From positions 650,843 to 714,842 of the forward strand of contig OU744452.1 of NCBI GenBank assembly GCA_916610825.1: a DNA stretch of 64,000 nt, read 5' to 3'. Within the stretch, counting starts at the first letter, position 1. Each line of letters begins with the position of its first letter. The stretch comes from Haliclystus octoradiatus. Taxonomy: Eukaryota > Cnidaria > Staurozoa > Stauromedusae > Haliclystidae. The position numbers were made by a program, and so were the translations under genes. Shown here piece after piece: positions 21,991 through 34,118 of the stretch. Below the pieces are notes generated by a model. It was given only the letters and a program-made list of their open reading frames with translations, made no database searches and was not told the origin of the DNA.

Positions 21991-23127
21991 ATTTCGAGTT
22001 GCATGCAAATGCATGCTTATATTGAGTTGTGAATCATCTGACTTAACTGGTTCAAATAAATGCATGAAGAAATCTATGTAGAAAAGATGATTGAAGCCGA
22101 AATTTAATTCAGAAATTATTCTATTTTATTTTTTGCTGTTCAAAGAAGCAAAAAGTTGAGAAGTGAAAAGTGGAAGTTAAATAGCCATACACCCCCCCAA
22201 AAAAAAAATCAAAGAAACATTTCTAACCCGAGTGTCATAAAGCTGCAAGGTAACAATTTTTGGGGGTTTGTCTAAATTTTATTATGTTCCACCTAACAAC
22301 ACTGTCACATCCCGAAAAAATTTGATTGATCATTTTTTTATCTATAACGTGGTTATTCAACATTTGACTCAAGTGACTTCTGAAAAAGTATAGAACGAGA
22401 AACTATTTATCATCTTTACATCTTATTTCATTAATTACTGTCAATGCGCATTATTATTATTAATATTTTAATTTATTTGTTGTCACTGATGAAGTGGAAG
22501 TTGGTATTGCAATTGCTTCTATATTTTAATTAACTTTCATTGCAGTACTGTACAATTTAACACTGGCTGTAATAATCAGGAAACATTTTTATTTTATATC
22601 TTCGTAATTTAATTTCCATAATGTTTGTTTACAAATTTCATAACCTTCTATTCAAGTCATTTTCAGATAATAATTTATGATAAATCAATAAAAAATTTCC
22701 AACTGAAGATAAGATGATGACACATCTTATTTGTTTCACTTTCATATAAATATACATGTTGTTTTGTTTGTTTACGTTTGAATTTCATTCTGATAATTAC
22801 TACGATGAAAATACAAAAATTATCTGTCACATCGCAACAAAGGATTGTGCTGTTTTGTATTTGCGAGACAATAGAAATTCATTCAAGTGCGAAACTGCTT
22901 AGTTAGCGCTTCACTCTGAGAAAGCATTGTTGTTGAAAAGGAAACAGTTTTCATTGTTTTTTATCAACTTCGATGTATTTATTTAAGAAATGAAGTCGGC
23001 CATATACGCCTCTGGTTAATAACGAACCCATTGATATGTGTTTCAAGTCAATTGCATCAAAAATGGCACCGTGAATCCCCGCCTTACATACGGACATACA
23101 AATGGAAATAGCGTAAATTTAAAAGTA
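21991..23127. other. No feature recognised
   Basis: AT-rich intronic DNA between repeat copies 2 and 3. Short homopolymer runs only (for example C and A runs near 22190). Confidence 0.4.
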
Positions 23128-23395
23128 GATATTTAGTTTTAATGATTTTGATAATTCAATTGATGTTTTTGTTTACTGTGACTCCGTCTTTTGTAGGGGG
23201 AGCCTATGCAGTGGTTTGTTTGTTGTCATATATATTTTGTAACTTCCGTTTATCATATTCTTCTCTACATGTAAACAATCAACTGCAATATGTAATCTCT
23301 CTCTTTCTTTGTAACCGTTGTAGGGTCAACACGCTAATGCATCACACACAATAACTATGTTTATAGACATGTCTGAACCCTACAAATGTTTTAGC
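23128..23395. repeat. Dispersed repeat, copy 3 (partial)
   Basis: This copies the start of the copy 2 unit (TTTTGATAATTCAATTGATG, then GTTTGTTTGTTGTCATATAT) and stops just after the TGAACCCTACAA arm. The junction region CACGCTAATGCATCACAC gives a second view of the unoccupied transposon target. Confidence 0.8.
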
Positions 23396-23639
23396 ATTTG
23401 TTGTGAAATATGAAATCTCTTCTTAGAATCTACAATTTTCTGAATGTTTGTGACACATTCAAAATAGCGCTAATAAATCGCTCCCTGAATATATGGTAAT
23501 ACAGTCTTTCAAATAATAAATTATATAACAGATACTTTTTATGTGAAGGCCTGAAACTGGTTACTTGTCAACCAATTAAATGCCAAAAGCAATTGGATAT
23601 CATAATACTAACAAAACAGTGGTTATGTAAATGTGTTAC

Positions 23640-23844
23640 CTTTTGGTGGAAATATTAGAGTAGATGAGATCATTTTGTGTTCTTTCTTACACCACATTTC
23701 ATTATCAGTCATCTTCTCATGATTTTGGAGATCAAACATAGATGGGATCTCATCCAGTTTTAGATTCAAGATACAACTTGGACATAGAGATCGACATTTG
23801 ATAGAACCAAGGCCAGGTAACCTTTCCAAAAACAATCTTGTTAT
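23640..23844 (-). CDS. Roco gene exon: end of COR region, Cys/His-rich
   Basis: Acceptor TTTCTTTTTAG (AG at 23846-23845) leads into ITRLFLERLPGLGSIKCRSL, then CPSC, a stretch reaching FDLQNH, and WCKKEH. It closes at donor AAAG|GTAACA. The CxxxCPxC...C...H spacing resembles the zinc-ribbon-like tail found after COR domains in some Roco proteins. Entry phase 0 matches the exon at 24423 and exit phase 1 matches the linker exon at 14511. If the caspase is a separate gene, the true 3' end of the Roco gene is not in view. Confidence 0.75.
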
Positions 23845-24422
23845 CTAAAAAGAAATTTTAACAGTGACATGATCTGTTCATTTTCTTCCCCTTCTGAGTT
23901 CATAAACTGCTGAACTATTAAAGAATCTCACAAGTTATTCATGAACGGTTTATGAAAATTGGGTCTATCTTTTTATCAATAATCAATATTAGAGGGTACA
24001 GTATCTTTTAACCCAACAACTGTTGTGCACTTTTATCATAAACTCCAGTTTTGCGATTTTCAGAATTGCAGTATTTCAAAAATGTTTCCTTTGCATTATT
24101 TTCTATAATTTATTTGTTCTTCATATAGACACGCGCAAGAGTAAAATCCAGACAAAAGAGAGGAAAACCTATGAAAACCCCATCAAAACAACGGTTATAC
24201 AAGAGACATGTGTTCTCTCCCCTGCGAAACAATTTCATGAATCAGTTCATGAACTTAAAAAAATATATTAGAATATTAGAATATTATTAGAATATATTTA
24301 GGAAACAATATTAGAAAAATTTACACAATGGCCATATTCATAGTTGGGTATATGCATAATTGTCTAGTTGGCCTAATGAACAAATATTCGAACATAAATT
24401 GAAAAACAGTGGACATTCAAAC
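23845..24422 (-). other. Roco intron
   Basis: Donor AAG|GTTTGA at 24422 and acceptor at 23845. An ATTAGAATATT tandem lies near 24265-24297 and GTTCATGAA words occur nearby. Nothing else is recognised. Confidence 0.7.
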
Positions 24423-24677
24423 CTTGAAAATTGACACCAGAGCACTCCATAAGATCTTGATATTATTCTTGAGACATCTTCCTTTGAAGGAGATCGTTCT
24501 ATATCGACCAATTCCACGAATAGAGCACATAATTTTATATTTTGCATGAAAACCTAATAAAGCATTATCCCAAGCAATACAATCAGGAAATAAGTGATAA
24601 ATGTAAGCCATAAAATTCTCAAATAGCCCAGGAGGGAATGGTGCTGCACTTGAATCGAATTGACAAACAATTTGTTC
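24423..24677 (-). CDS. Roco gene exon: COR domain, C-terminal part
   Basis: Acceptor GTTTCTTATAG (AG at 24679-24678) opens EQIVCQFDSSAAPFPPGLFE, continuing to NFMAYIYHLFP and CIAWDN. The PPGLFxxF block is a hallmark of COR domains. The frame stays open through GIGRYRTISFKGRC and WSALVSIFK to donor AAG|GTTTGA. Phase 0 at both ends, consistent with both neighbours. Confidence 0.82.
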
Positions 24678-25250
24678 CTATAAGAAACAGATATAACGTC
24701 AGAATATTCATATAATTGAAAAAATTATGGATTGTATCTGTTGAGCAGGCCTTCGAAAATATGGATGAACATTGTCATATAAATACCATATGAGGAAAAA
24801 TTAGAGTTATATTATACAAGAACTGTTTTTGGCGTTACAATCAAACATTTTTTGTCAATTATTAACTTTAGCGAATTTCGGACTCAACAAATCAAGGAAA
24901 GATCTTGGAATTGAAATAATAGAACTTGATTAAATTAAGTAAAATACTGTCAAAGAATAAAAAAAAAATCATCTGCAATTGCCTACTGTCAATAATGTGA
25001 ATATTTTCCTACGTGCAGATGTTTTTGCTCATTACATCTTCCTAACATTATTTAAACTCCACTTGCTTTTAATTAGAATTTATATGGAATTTTAAGAGCA
25101 AGTTACGTATTTTATTCAGAACAACAAATAACAGCTGATTACTTGCATACTAGTTGTTTTCGTAATCCCTTAACCTTTTAGATTTGAAAATATCATTATA
25201 ATTTGACAATGTTACCGTTATTTGAAGCATTAAAATATTATGCAACATAC
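24678..25250 (-). other. Roco intron
   Basis: Bounded by donor ACA|GTATGT (25250) and the acceptor at 24678. AT-rich with no other feature. Confidence 0.7.
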
Positions 25251-25467
25251 TGTATCATCTTCCATGTGAGCAGGCCAATACTTCACATCTTCTACATATG
25301 TCAAAGATTTAAGAAACCAAGGTACCAGTAATATTGATGATGAACTATTTGATGACTGTTCATGCTGATTTAGTTTAATAACCAGTTTGAAATGACACAG
25401 GATATCAACAAGACAATTGAAGATGTCTTCATTCTTTGAGATATGATCAATGTTGAACCAAATGCAC
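25251..25467 (-). CDS. Roco gene exon: COR domain, middle part
   Basis: Acceptor TTTCTCAATCTAG (AG at 25469-25468) continues the split codon of the preceding exon and reads CIWFNIDHISKNEDIFNCLV. It continues with DILCHFKLVIKLNQ and ILLVPWFLKS, the COR winged-helix pattern in which a hydrophobic LVPxxL segment follows a regulatory helix. It ends EDDT at donor ACA|GTATGT, phase 0. Confidence 0.8.
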
Positions 25468-26434
25468 CTAGATTGAGAAATAAATATACTGTTGGTGATT
25501 TTGGTTAGAAATATGGCAGAAAATATATAGCAATGCCCCAAGCGCTGATGTTACCCTACTACGTTTTATAAGTACACGGAATGTGTGAACACAGGATGAA
25601 GCAAACTAGAATGCTACAATCTTTACGGTCAATCAAACAAGAATATAATTTCAAACTATTAAAACCATGAGATGATATAATAAAAAATTGAAGAATCTAC
25701 ATCCATAACAATCTTTCAAGAATCGACCAAGTAAGGTCTTTAGACTCATAGCAGTACGGTATATTAGAAATAGCAAGGGTTTGTATGGGAAGGATTTACT
25801 GCTTGCGCATTGCGTGACCGTGCTTGGTTAATGATATAAATTATAATGTATTGAATTGTAAGGACCAACCTAAAAGATATGTAAAAATATTATTTTCCAA
25901 TCATCAGAATTTAAAATTTTATGACCTCAACTGCTTTGTTAAAACTTTGATAACTGCTGTTTTTTTTCTCAATATTTAATCATTTAAAATTATCAACAGC
26001 TGCTCTCTAGTCAAAGACTTCTAATATGAAAGGCGAGTATGTGCCAAAAACGGAGCACCATTTCAACCTACAATTTTGGAAATAAATAATTATTTTTTAT
26101 AACCAAACAATTCACACTTTTATCATTATTTCATTTCCATGACCATTTAACATTTTCTTTTCAGTTTCCATCATTAATAATTCATAGCCTGAACTTGGAA
26201 AGGCAAATTACCTTAATCTCCTAACAAACAAACTTTTTGTTTACCAGAAGAGCAAAATTATTGTAACATCATAACCACATAAATTGTGTTTGTATTTATA
26301 TACAAATACCAAAGATTGAAATACATATCATGTGTGTATTCTTTTGGAAATTAATCCAACTTTTTTTCTTTTTCAATACAGTATTCCAATAAAAATGTAT
26401 TCTAATTAAAACCAGTATTCCAATTTATTTTTTA

Positions 26435-26800
26435 TAGTTTCTTGTTTTAGCCAAAGTTATTGTGGTGCTGAGCTCAGACACCAGAGATGAATTCATAAAT
26501 CATTTCACTGTCAGAGCCCTCCTAATTCATACATTTTGTGTTTTCGTCATGCTTCTATGGATTTGCAAAATCTTGGGAGAACAAAAGAATCAAAATCCAT
26601 GAAGCTCACATGCAGCATTTTATTAAAATGATAAGAAGGCTTTGAACATGAATCACGAAATATAAATGTGATTTTTGAAGGGTTCACAATAAAATTTAAT
26701 TAACACAAGAAATAGGTAACTGTTTTGCATATTTTTATGAACACTTTTATATGGTTTTCCAGTTGCACGGAGAAACCTGCTGTTCTGGTTCTGTGACGCT
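26435..26800. mobile_element. Truncated copy of the 33371-33800 TIR element
   Basis: About 365 bp closely match 33445-33800, for example AATTCATACATTTTGTGTTT and ATCTTGGGAGAACAAAAGAA. The right end keeps the GGAGAAACCTGC TIR block, but the left TIR is missing, so the copy is truncated. Confidence 0.8.
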
Positions 26801-26825
26801 TGGTCAACCAATTGCTAACAATTGC

Positions 26826-27508
26826 GGCGCTCCAGTGAGGGCCTACTAAAACTGAAGGTTAAAAACTGTGCCTTAAATCAAAAACATGGTTTTCCCAATC
26901 ACAGCACACCTTGGGATCACATGAGTTTACAGCCAGGTGTTGGTTGGTCAGCATATAGAAGAACAATACCAGGATATGTGAACAAAAATAAAAATGTCGA
27001 AGCATTCTAAAACCATTGAGTTTACAGGATTATTTTGTATGAATTGAAGTAACAAAATTAGAAATAATAGATTTAATTATCTGGAAGAACTGCAATAAAA
27101 TGAAGGATTTTTCAGTCGTAGAATACAAAATAAGAGGAGAAAACAACATGTTTTGATGTAGCGACCGCCATCAACGGGGGATTGTAAGCGCTTCTTGAAA
27201 CTTGATTTAAATAATCAAAATCAACGAAATACTTAAAATTAAAGATCAATTCTCCAAAATGGAACATTGCTCTTATTCAAAATTCCATCAATATAGAGTT
27301 GAACATTGACAATATGACAGAATAAACGATTGAAATATAGGCAATGCTTCAAGCAAGTTTGTTTACATTTTAGTGTATTAATCACCAACCAACGCAGGAT
27401 AAAACTTTACGTGATACCAAGGTGTGCTGTGATTGGGCACACCATATTTTTGGTTTATCATCGCACAGTTTTCAACTTGAAGTTTAATTGAGTTCTCATT
27501 GGAGAGCC
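26826..27508. mobile_element. TIR element with ~130-bp inverted arms and TTGC duplication
   Basis: The left arm (26826-26955) and right arm (about 27375-27508) are inverted copies. Both contain AAAACTGTG, CCAATCACAGCACACCTTGG and GTTGGTTGGT. A candidate 4-bp target duplication TTGC sits at 26822-26825 and 27509-27512. No transposase is present. The arms could fold into one long hairpin in intronic RNA. Confidence 0.75.
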
Positions 27509-27661
27509 TTGCAGAAATGAGAGCAACGACGGAATGAGGCTATCTAATAGCCTCCATTCCAACAAAAGCAAAATTGTAAGATAATAAGAAAGGGATACGG
27601 TAATTAGAAATGTGGAATATTTAACTGAGCAAGCTTGACTCGAAATTTGAACAATAAATAC

Positions 27662-28179
27662 CTTAGGAGCTGCATATCCAGTCTTGCGTGATTCATTAAA
27701 TCTTCTGAAAGCTGCTTAAAATCATCAAGGAATACTTCGTAAGCAAGATATTTGTGATCATACAACAATCTGTCTTTGAGAGTGTGAGTGAATAAAGCCT
27801 TCAGGATATCGATAAACCATTTTGGATTCAAAAACACATATTTATCAAGGCCTTTTGATTTGGTGAAGTATAATGAAGAACCAACCGCATCCAAATGGAG
27901 AAGTGCTGTTTTCGTCATCTCCTCCGTCATTTCAAATTCGCTAAGGGCTAATTTGATCAACTCCTCAGATGTAATAACAGGTGTCGTATTACCTTTATTG
28001 ATACAGAATTCTTCTAATTGTTCATATACTTTTGGTATTTCTCTACCAACTAACGGCATGATCTCTTTATCAGTCATAACATTGATTATCTCTTCTTTTA
28101 GCTCATCCATTCCAGTTAAGACACCTTTAGTCGATACAGGGAGCATTCTCATAGAGTCTGAATCAGAATAGCGATGTAC
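27662..28179 (-). CDS. Roco gene exon: start of COR domain
   Basis: The COR (C-terminal of Roc) domain mediates dimerisation and GTPase coupling in Roco proteins. Acceptor TTTTTGAAG (AG at 28181-28180) leads to VHRYSDSDSMRMLPVSTKGV, then GMDELKEEIINVM and a stretch of helices. DAVGSSLYFTKSKGLDKYVF and LNPKWFIDILKALFTH form the classic COR signature, in which 'GxxxYF' is followed by 'VxLxPxWLxdvl'. The exon ends CAGCTCCTAAG at the donor, phase 2. Confidence 0.88.
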
Positions 28180-28497
28180 CTTCAAAAATGAAATGACCAG
28201 ATATATGAAAAAAGAGATATACAAATCAAATTTAATTAGGTTGTTTGGATTGGATGAGTTCTACTATAAGAACATGCATAAAAATTGCTAAATATTTTTA
28301 TTAAAATCTCCAAGAATATTTTTAATTGTTTTAAAGCTATCCAAACATTTGATTCAATGTAAAAAGCATTTTAAAATTCAATTAGAAATGCTTACAATGA
28401 ATGATTTGTACTGTATCTGTTCAGAACAGCATGAAGAACTAATTAAGCATTAAACATATAGTAAATCAAATTATTTGTGTACAGTATATTGTAATAC
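28180..28497 (-). other. Roco intron
   Basis: 318-bp intron; donor AAG|GTATTA at 28497, acceptor at 28180. Confidence 0.75.
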
Positions 28498-28859
28498 CTT
28501 TCCTTCGAAGTAAAGAACAGCGCTGATATTCTTTCTTTTGTTTTGTGAGATGTTTTGATTGCCAACGCCAGATGAACAATCATCACCTCCAACTTCAACT
28601 GATTCATTGCAATCTTTTTCAATACCTTGAACGTTAATCTTTTGATCATCCCAAACACGTGTCATTATATCAGTGCATTTCTTAAATGCATTATCAATGT
28701 TTTTTTTATCAAACTTGTCAAAATGGGTAGGTACGATAATAATTGGTGAATACGGTGCATGGACCTGTATCAAATTAATCCATGTTCCAACAGTTTTTTC
28801 ATAACATTCCAGTGTTTCTTCATAATCGTACAGATTAACCACAAGGAGAAATAAGCAGC
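28498..28859 (-). CDS. Roco gene exon: Roc GTPase, second half
   Basis: Acceptor TGCATTTAAG (AG at 28861-28860) continues the frame as GCLFLLVVNLYDYEETLECY. LFLLVVNLYD is the beta strand after switch II. SPIIIVPTHFDKFD holds the G4-equivalent THxD motif that contacts guanine in Roc domains. A low-complexity insert (ESVEVGGDDCSSGVGNQN) precedes NISAVLYFEGK at donor AAG|GTATTA. Phases match both neighbours. Confidence 0.88.
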
Positions 28860-31800
28860 CTTAAATGCAACAAAAGAATTGAAAAATATTTCCATGTGTT
28901 TTGTAATAATCTAAATATTAAACTAAATTTACTAAAATATAACAATTAGGCATTTACTTATGTACAACGTGGCAATGTCATATGTAAATGTGGACATGTC
29001 ATACATGTAAATGTGGCATAAACACAATAGAATAAACAAATATAAATAACATAAACTCAAGAGACAAGAGACCTAACCTAAGAGACAAGTGTTAGTCATT
29101 ATAAAGTATTTTAGGAATAAACAAGCCTTCAGCTTGCAACCTGAGCCCCCGCCTTCCTCAGAGAGGTCGCTTCGCTCCCTTTATTAGCCTGCAGTTAAAC
29201 TTGTCAAAGAAAATGTCAATAAAACAAAAGAGTCATGAAAAGGAATTAAAATGCAGAACAACACTGATAATGCATTTCAGTTTTGATAATTAATCCTTAC
29301 ATATGTAAACTATATTAAAATGGGATTAATACCCTATTGTGCTACATATTTCAAATCAAATAAATATGGGTTATGTAAAGTAAATGGTATTGACTACATA
29401 GTTCAAATGAAATAAATATGGATTGAATGTAACTTAACCAGTTAATGAACTGGTTTTCACAATGAAAGCATTGGTATGTAGATATTATTGCTGTATCGGT
29501 TGAGTGAATCTCTGCATGAATCATTGAGCGGTAAGAGCAACAGGTGATTCTGAAATTTGATACAGTAAATTACATAAATGAGAGACCCAAACTCCAATGA
29601 ATTATTAACTTAAGCCAGCTTCTCACAGAGAGGACTCATGTCTATAGTGGTCACCTACCTCGTATATTGCTGATTAAAATAAACAATGTGTTGACGTTGT
29701 CAATGAATGGAACATTATAAATGGCAGGCAGCTAAATTACAACTCCAATTTTGTATTTGTACAACTTACAACTGCTTGACAACTGAAAAGTACAACACTA
29801 ATTCTCTGAATCTGTTCATTTGTTATGGGTCAAATCTCTATGTGTGCAGTGTGGATAACAGAACTGCTGACATAAAACGGTGAATCCTTTCTTCCAACTA
29901 AGAGCATTTCATAACAAAGCAAGCTATTGGCGATACAGTGACACAGTAATCTCTTCTGGCAACGATGATTTGATAACAAGTAGGCTATCAGGGATTGTGA
30001 TACTTGAAAGAAAACTAAAAGTAACAATTGCCATCAGAGTCCTGTAAGCCCTCATGCAACAGGGTGAAAACCACCACAAAAGTGACTTCGATAGACTCTG
30101 AATGATGCATTTAAACATTTAAGTTGTAAAAAAACTTACCGAGAATTGTGTCTTATGTTTGTGATGTAAAATGGAGTACTGTTGGATCTGACAGTACCTC
30201 TTCTCCTGCTAGGCATATCGGAATACTCTTGCAAAATATGAAACAATTTTACAAAATATTGGCAGCCATTAAAATAAAGCGTGCTCTAAAATTCTTGATG
30301 TTGCTAGGCATGACGGGATACACATAAGCAAAGCAGTTTATTTTCACAGAACTTCCTTCGAAATCCTTGAATAATTTTAGTTTTTTTAATTGCAATTTAT
30401 TAGGGATTTATCGCATTTTAAACTGTAAAAACAAAACGTCGGATAGTCGAAGCATGGCTTGTATTCCGAGGGGCGTGCGATTGCACGCGCACTCCTGCAA
30501 GCGCAATCTTTTTTCGAATTAATCAATGTGAAGCTTTATTAAAGCAAACCAAAAATTTATTTTTATTAGGGATACAATTTGATTATTTAAATTAATTTTA
30601 AATATGCTTGTTTCCAAATATAAAGCAACCTTTCTTTGATAAATTTTTTTCAAAATCAAATGCAAACACGCAACAAATCATTCAAAGCGACGTCGTTTGC
30701 GTGCTTGAATGGTCTACGGAACTCCCCCTAATTACCATAACAAACAAAATCTCAAGTTACGGTATACATTTGTTGGATATCTAGAGCCATAAACTTTGCG
30801 TTTCGACAAGTAAGAATTGAGATTTATCCAAAACTGAAATTGATAAACCAGACTATTTTCTGTCTTGTCTTTCCGTAGCAACAGCCACGAGGACAATCCT
30901 CTGACGTGAGCGCTGACGTCACTTTTCAGAGGATTAGCCTCGTTTCTTGTAATAAAAACAACAAAACAAAGCAAAGGCTGCTGGTCATTCGAAACTCTTT
31001 AAGCGAACTGGCACATTCGAGCAATTGATTGATTACTTTAATTTTATAAGGATTAAACCTGTCCCTCTGAAGTATTTCTAACATTTTCATGAGCAGCTCA
31101 CAAAATTTCATTAAGGTAGGGATGCACAGGAACGCTATTCCGGCTGTGGCCGAAATACCGAAAATGCCGGTATGATCGGCCGAATTTCGGTTTTGTTTCG
31201 GCAAATTTTTTCTTTTGTTTGAAGTTCTTATACGACATTTGATCACTAAAACCGAGTTGAAATTGTTTACTTTGGAATATAGAAACTTTTTTAAAACAAA
31301 TTGACCATCAATACAAGTGATTGCTACCATTTGATTTCTTGTTTAATCATACAAGGCAATCAATTTATCTCTTCTCCACTCCAGTAGTACTACTTCGTAA
31401 AATAAATCGAAGGTTGAAAAGAACAATATTTTTGTTCATTTAGGATAAAATAAACGATTAAATTAATCCAACATTGTTTATTAGGATCATTTAATGCAAT
31501 TTTATTGGAAACCTCCATAGTTGTATATTAACATTGTTTAAAGTACATGTTTTGATCCGAAGGAAACATAACTTTCACGCAGCAAACATGTCCGTCCAAT
31601 TTATTTGAGCACACGGTCTGATGATTTATTTGAAAGCGAGGTTTTTTTGAAAATGAGGCAAAACAATAAAATGGCTGCGATCGGTGGAAAACTTTGTACG
31701 ATTCCATTTCAAGACTTATGAAAGACAGTAAAGGCTTTATGATGCATTGAAAACTGAACGGAATCAATTATTATTTTGATTTATGTTATCAAATATGATT

Positions 31801-32381
31801 TATGTGTTACATTTTATGTGTTTATAAAATATGGCCGAAATAACCGAAACGGCCGAAACTGAAGGTCAAATTTCGGCCAAACCGAAATGCCGGAATTTTA
31901 TGCCGAAACGGAATTTCGGTGCATCCCTAATTAAAGGATGGTGGAAAATAGACCTTTTAATGTTCATGAACTCAAATGATGCTTTACGGTATTGTGGCCT
32001 CATCAGACAATGCATGAATGATTGTCGTTCCACCTGAAGTGCTGACTTTGTTTGTTTAATTGTAAGAAAGTACTCATCATTCAAAATTGTCGAGGAAGTT
32101 CAATACTTGGATCTTTAGGTCTAAGAAAGTAAACATTTGCATTTGCCAACTTTTCTCAGTTTCAGTTTTGTTGAGTATCTTCTTGCTTCGTTCCCCAGCT
32201 CAAGTAGCTTGTTGCTTCATTTGATATGTAACCAAGGTAATTTAATAGGAGTGTTGTTAGTTACCAGACGCTTCAATTATATTTAACTGCTAAAGATTGA
32301 ATTTCTATGCCTATTTGCTGCCTGAATAATAATTATCAAGAAATTTTAAAAGTAATGTCTAATTATATTTTAATGCCTAAC
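28860..32381 (-). other. Roco intron containing a hAT-like TIR element
   Basis: 3.5-kb intron between the two Roc exons. It contains the TIR element at 31117-31929. No other gene or RNA was recognised; open frames near 29830 and 30926 lack domains. Confidence 0.7.
31117..31929. mobile_element. Non-autonomous hAT-like TIR element
   Basis: The ends are TAGGGATGCACAGG and, inverted, TAGGGATGCACCGA. Both subterminal regions are full of CCGAAAT/ATTTCGG words (for example TTTCGGCCAAACCGAAATGC), the kind of multiple transposase-binding sites common in hAT elements. Flanks (CATTAAGG left, ATTAAAGG right) are similar but not a clean 8-bp duplication. The 813-bp interior lacks a transposase. Confidence 0.75.
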
Positions 32382-32579
32382 CTTTTGTAAAAAATAGCTG
32401 ATGAGTAATGATATATCTCCTTTGTCCTGCACAATCCACAATCAGTGCCTCCAGAGGTTCATCATCATTGAATTTGGGTCTAATCTTCCATTGGCATAAA
32501 TCGATACCTTCTGTTCTATTTTCACAATCAATATCTTCACCTTTGCAGTCAACTAATGCTTTGCAGAGACTAGTCTTGC
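32382..32579 (-). CDS. Roco gene exon: Roc GTPase, P-loop completion and switch II
   Basis: Acceptor TATATTTCAG (AG at 32581-32580) reads GKTSLCKALVDCKGEDIDCE and continues through EGIDLCQWKIRP to LIVDCAGQRRY. Joined to the LRR exon it completes the P-loop GESLAGKTS. DCAGQ is the G3/switch II motif. It ends THQLFFTK at donor AAAAG|GTTAGG. The exon is 198 nt, phase 1 at both ends. The split P-loop is direct evidence that this exon and the LRR exon belong to one gene. Confidence 0.9.
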
Positions 32580-33370
32580 CTGAAATATAAAGATTGAGTC
32601 ATTGGCATTGCAGAAACAAACAGTGATTCTCTTGACGAAAATATAATACAATTTTATGTAACTTTTTGACACCTACTCCATCCATCTTCAATAATTTTGT
32701 ACTCAAAACGATGATAAAAGTTTGGGATGATGAAGCCAAAGAAGCTTTTTCAAGCGTTTAATTAAATAAAATTTAGTTTGATTATTTATGTAGACGGCAA
32801 ACTTAACATGATATCATGATCCCTTCAAAATTTTTGATAATTCGAATTTGAGTTTCATTATCTTAATTCGTATTATAGTATCTTAGGCAATGGCTAAACG
32901 GCGTATTTCGAGCGAAAATAACGCAGAACATAAAGTAATCAGTTCTAAGTACATTAACATTTTGATTTTATTTAAATAAAACTTCTTTAAAGTTATTTAA
33001 CTGAAAATTCTTCTCAATATTATCTTAAGGCTACGTAAATCATTTCAATTTTCAATTGTTATTTCTTGAACAGTGGATGCTTATTGCTTCTGTATGCTGA
33101 TTATTATCTTGAATGGCTAGTAACAATCAAAGAAAAAAGCAATCGATTTTCTTCTAAGAATTTGTTCATATTTTCGAATGAAACTCACTATGTTATATCC
33201 CAGTATATGAGTTATTACCACACTCAAAATTAATCATTTCGTCAGATTGATGGCCCTATATTTAATTTTGTGAATTTTAAATGGCTTAAGATAAAAGATA
33301 ACTTATTCCTGTTTAAAAAAAGATTAAAATTTTCCCCCATTACCTCACGTATAACTTGGAATAGACTGAG

Positions 33371-33800
33371 CACCACAGAACTAAAACCGCAGGTTTCTCC
33401 GGGCAACTTGAAATTCACATAAAATCTTCATAAAGAATACAATAAATACTTTCCCGTTTCTTGTTTTGGTCAAATTTTTATTGTGGAGCTCACCAGAGAT
33501 GAATTTATAATTCGTTTCACGGTCAGAGCCTTCTCAATTCATACATTTTGTGTTTTTGCCATGCTTCTATGGATTCTCAAAATCTTGGGAGAACAAAAGA
33601 ATCAAAGACCATGAAGTTCACATGCAGCATTTTCTCAAAATGATAAGGAGGCTTTGACCGTGAATCTTGAAATATAAATTGGATTTTTGAAGGGCTTTAT
33701 TAAAACAAGAAATGAGTAATTGTTTAACATATTTTTATGAACAAGTTTATGTAATTTCAAGTTGCCCGGAGAAACCTGCCGTTTTGGTTCCGTGGCGCAC
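33371..33800. mobile_element. TIR element, 430 bp, with ~65-bp inverted ends
   Basis: The left end has GCAGGTTTCTCCGGGCAACT followed by TGAAATT; the right end carries the exact complement of the same block with TGCCGTTTTGG. The interior matches the truncated copy at 26435-26800. No transposase. Confidence 0.8.
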
Positions 33801-33829
33801 GGTCTAGAGGGGAAACAGCGGAAGTCATA

Positions 33830-34118
33830 GCTGAAACTGCAAATTTTAGAGTGAAAATGCTGCAAATGACAATTTAAGAACAATATTCTGACACCAGCTT
33901 GAATGAATCTATTGGGAATTCAATTGAATTTGCATAAATATTGATTATTTGGTCTACGTTGCTGATCGCTTTGATAGGAGAAGCAGCTGAAATCCAGATT
34001 GAAACTGCAAATTTGAGAGAGAAAATGCTGCAAACGACAATTTGAGAAAAAATTTTCTGACTCAAGCTTGAATAAATCTCTTGGGAATACAATTGAATTT
34101 GCATAAATATTTAATCAA
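33830..34118. repeat. Two-copy tandem repeat, period about 168 bp
   Basis: About 33830-33945 and 33998-34118 are close direct copies sharing GAAACTGCAAATTT, GAAAATGCTGCAAA and CAATTGAATTTGCATAAATA. Confidence 0.8.

Larger units (their letters stand above)
25468..27661 (-). other. Roco intron with two TIR elements
   Basis: Donor CTAAG|GTATTT at 27661 and acceptor at 25468. It contains a truncated dispersed element (26435-26800) and a long-TIR element (26826-27508). The rest is AT-rich and unassigned. Confidence 0.7.

Noticed and set aside
24023-24271. 82-codon + strand frame
   Set aside because: It lies antisense in a Roco intron, has no domain and overlaps local GTTCATGAA repeats.
30926-31330. 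134-codon minus frame in a Roco intron
   Set aside because: It runs into the TIR of the 31117-31929 element, lacks domain features and has no exon-like splice context in the model's phase.
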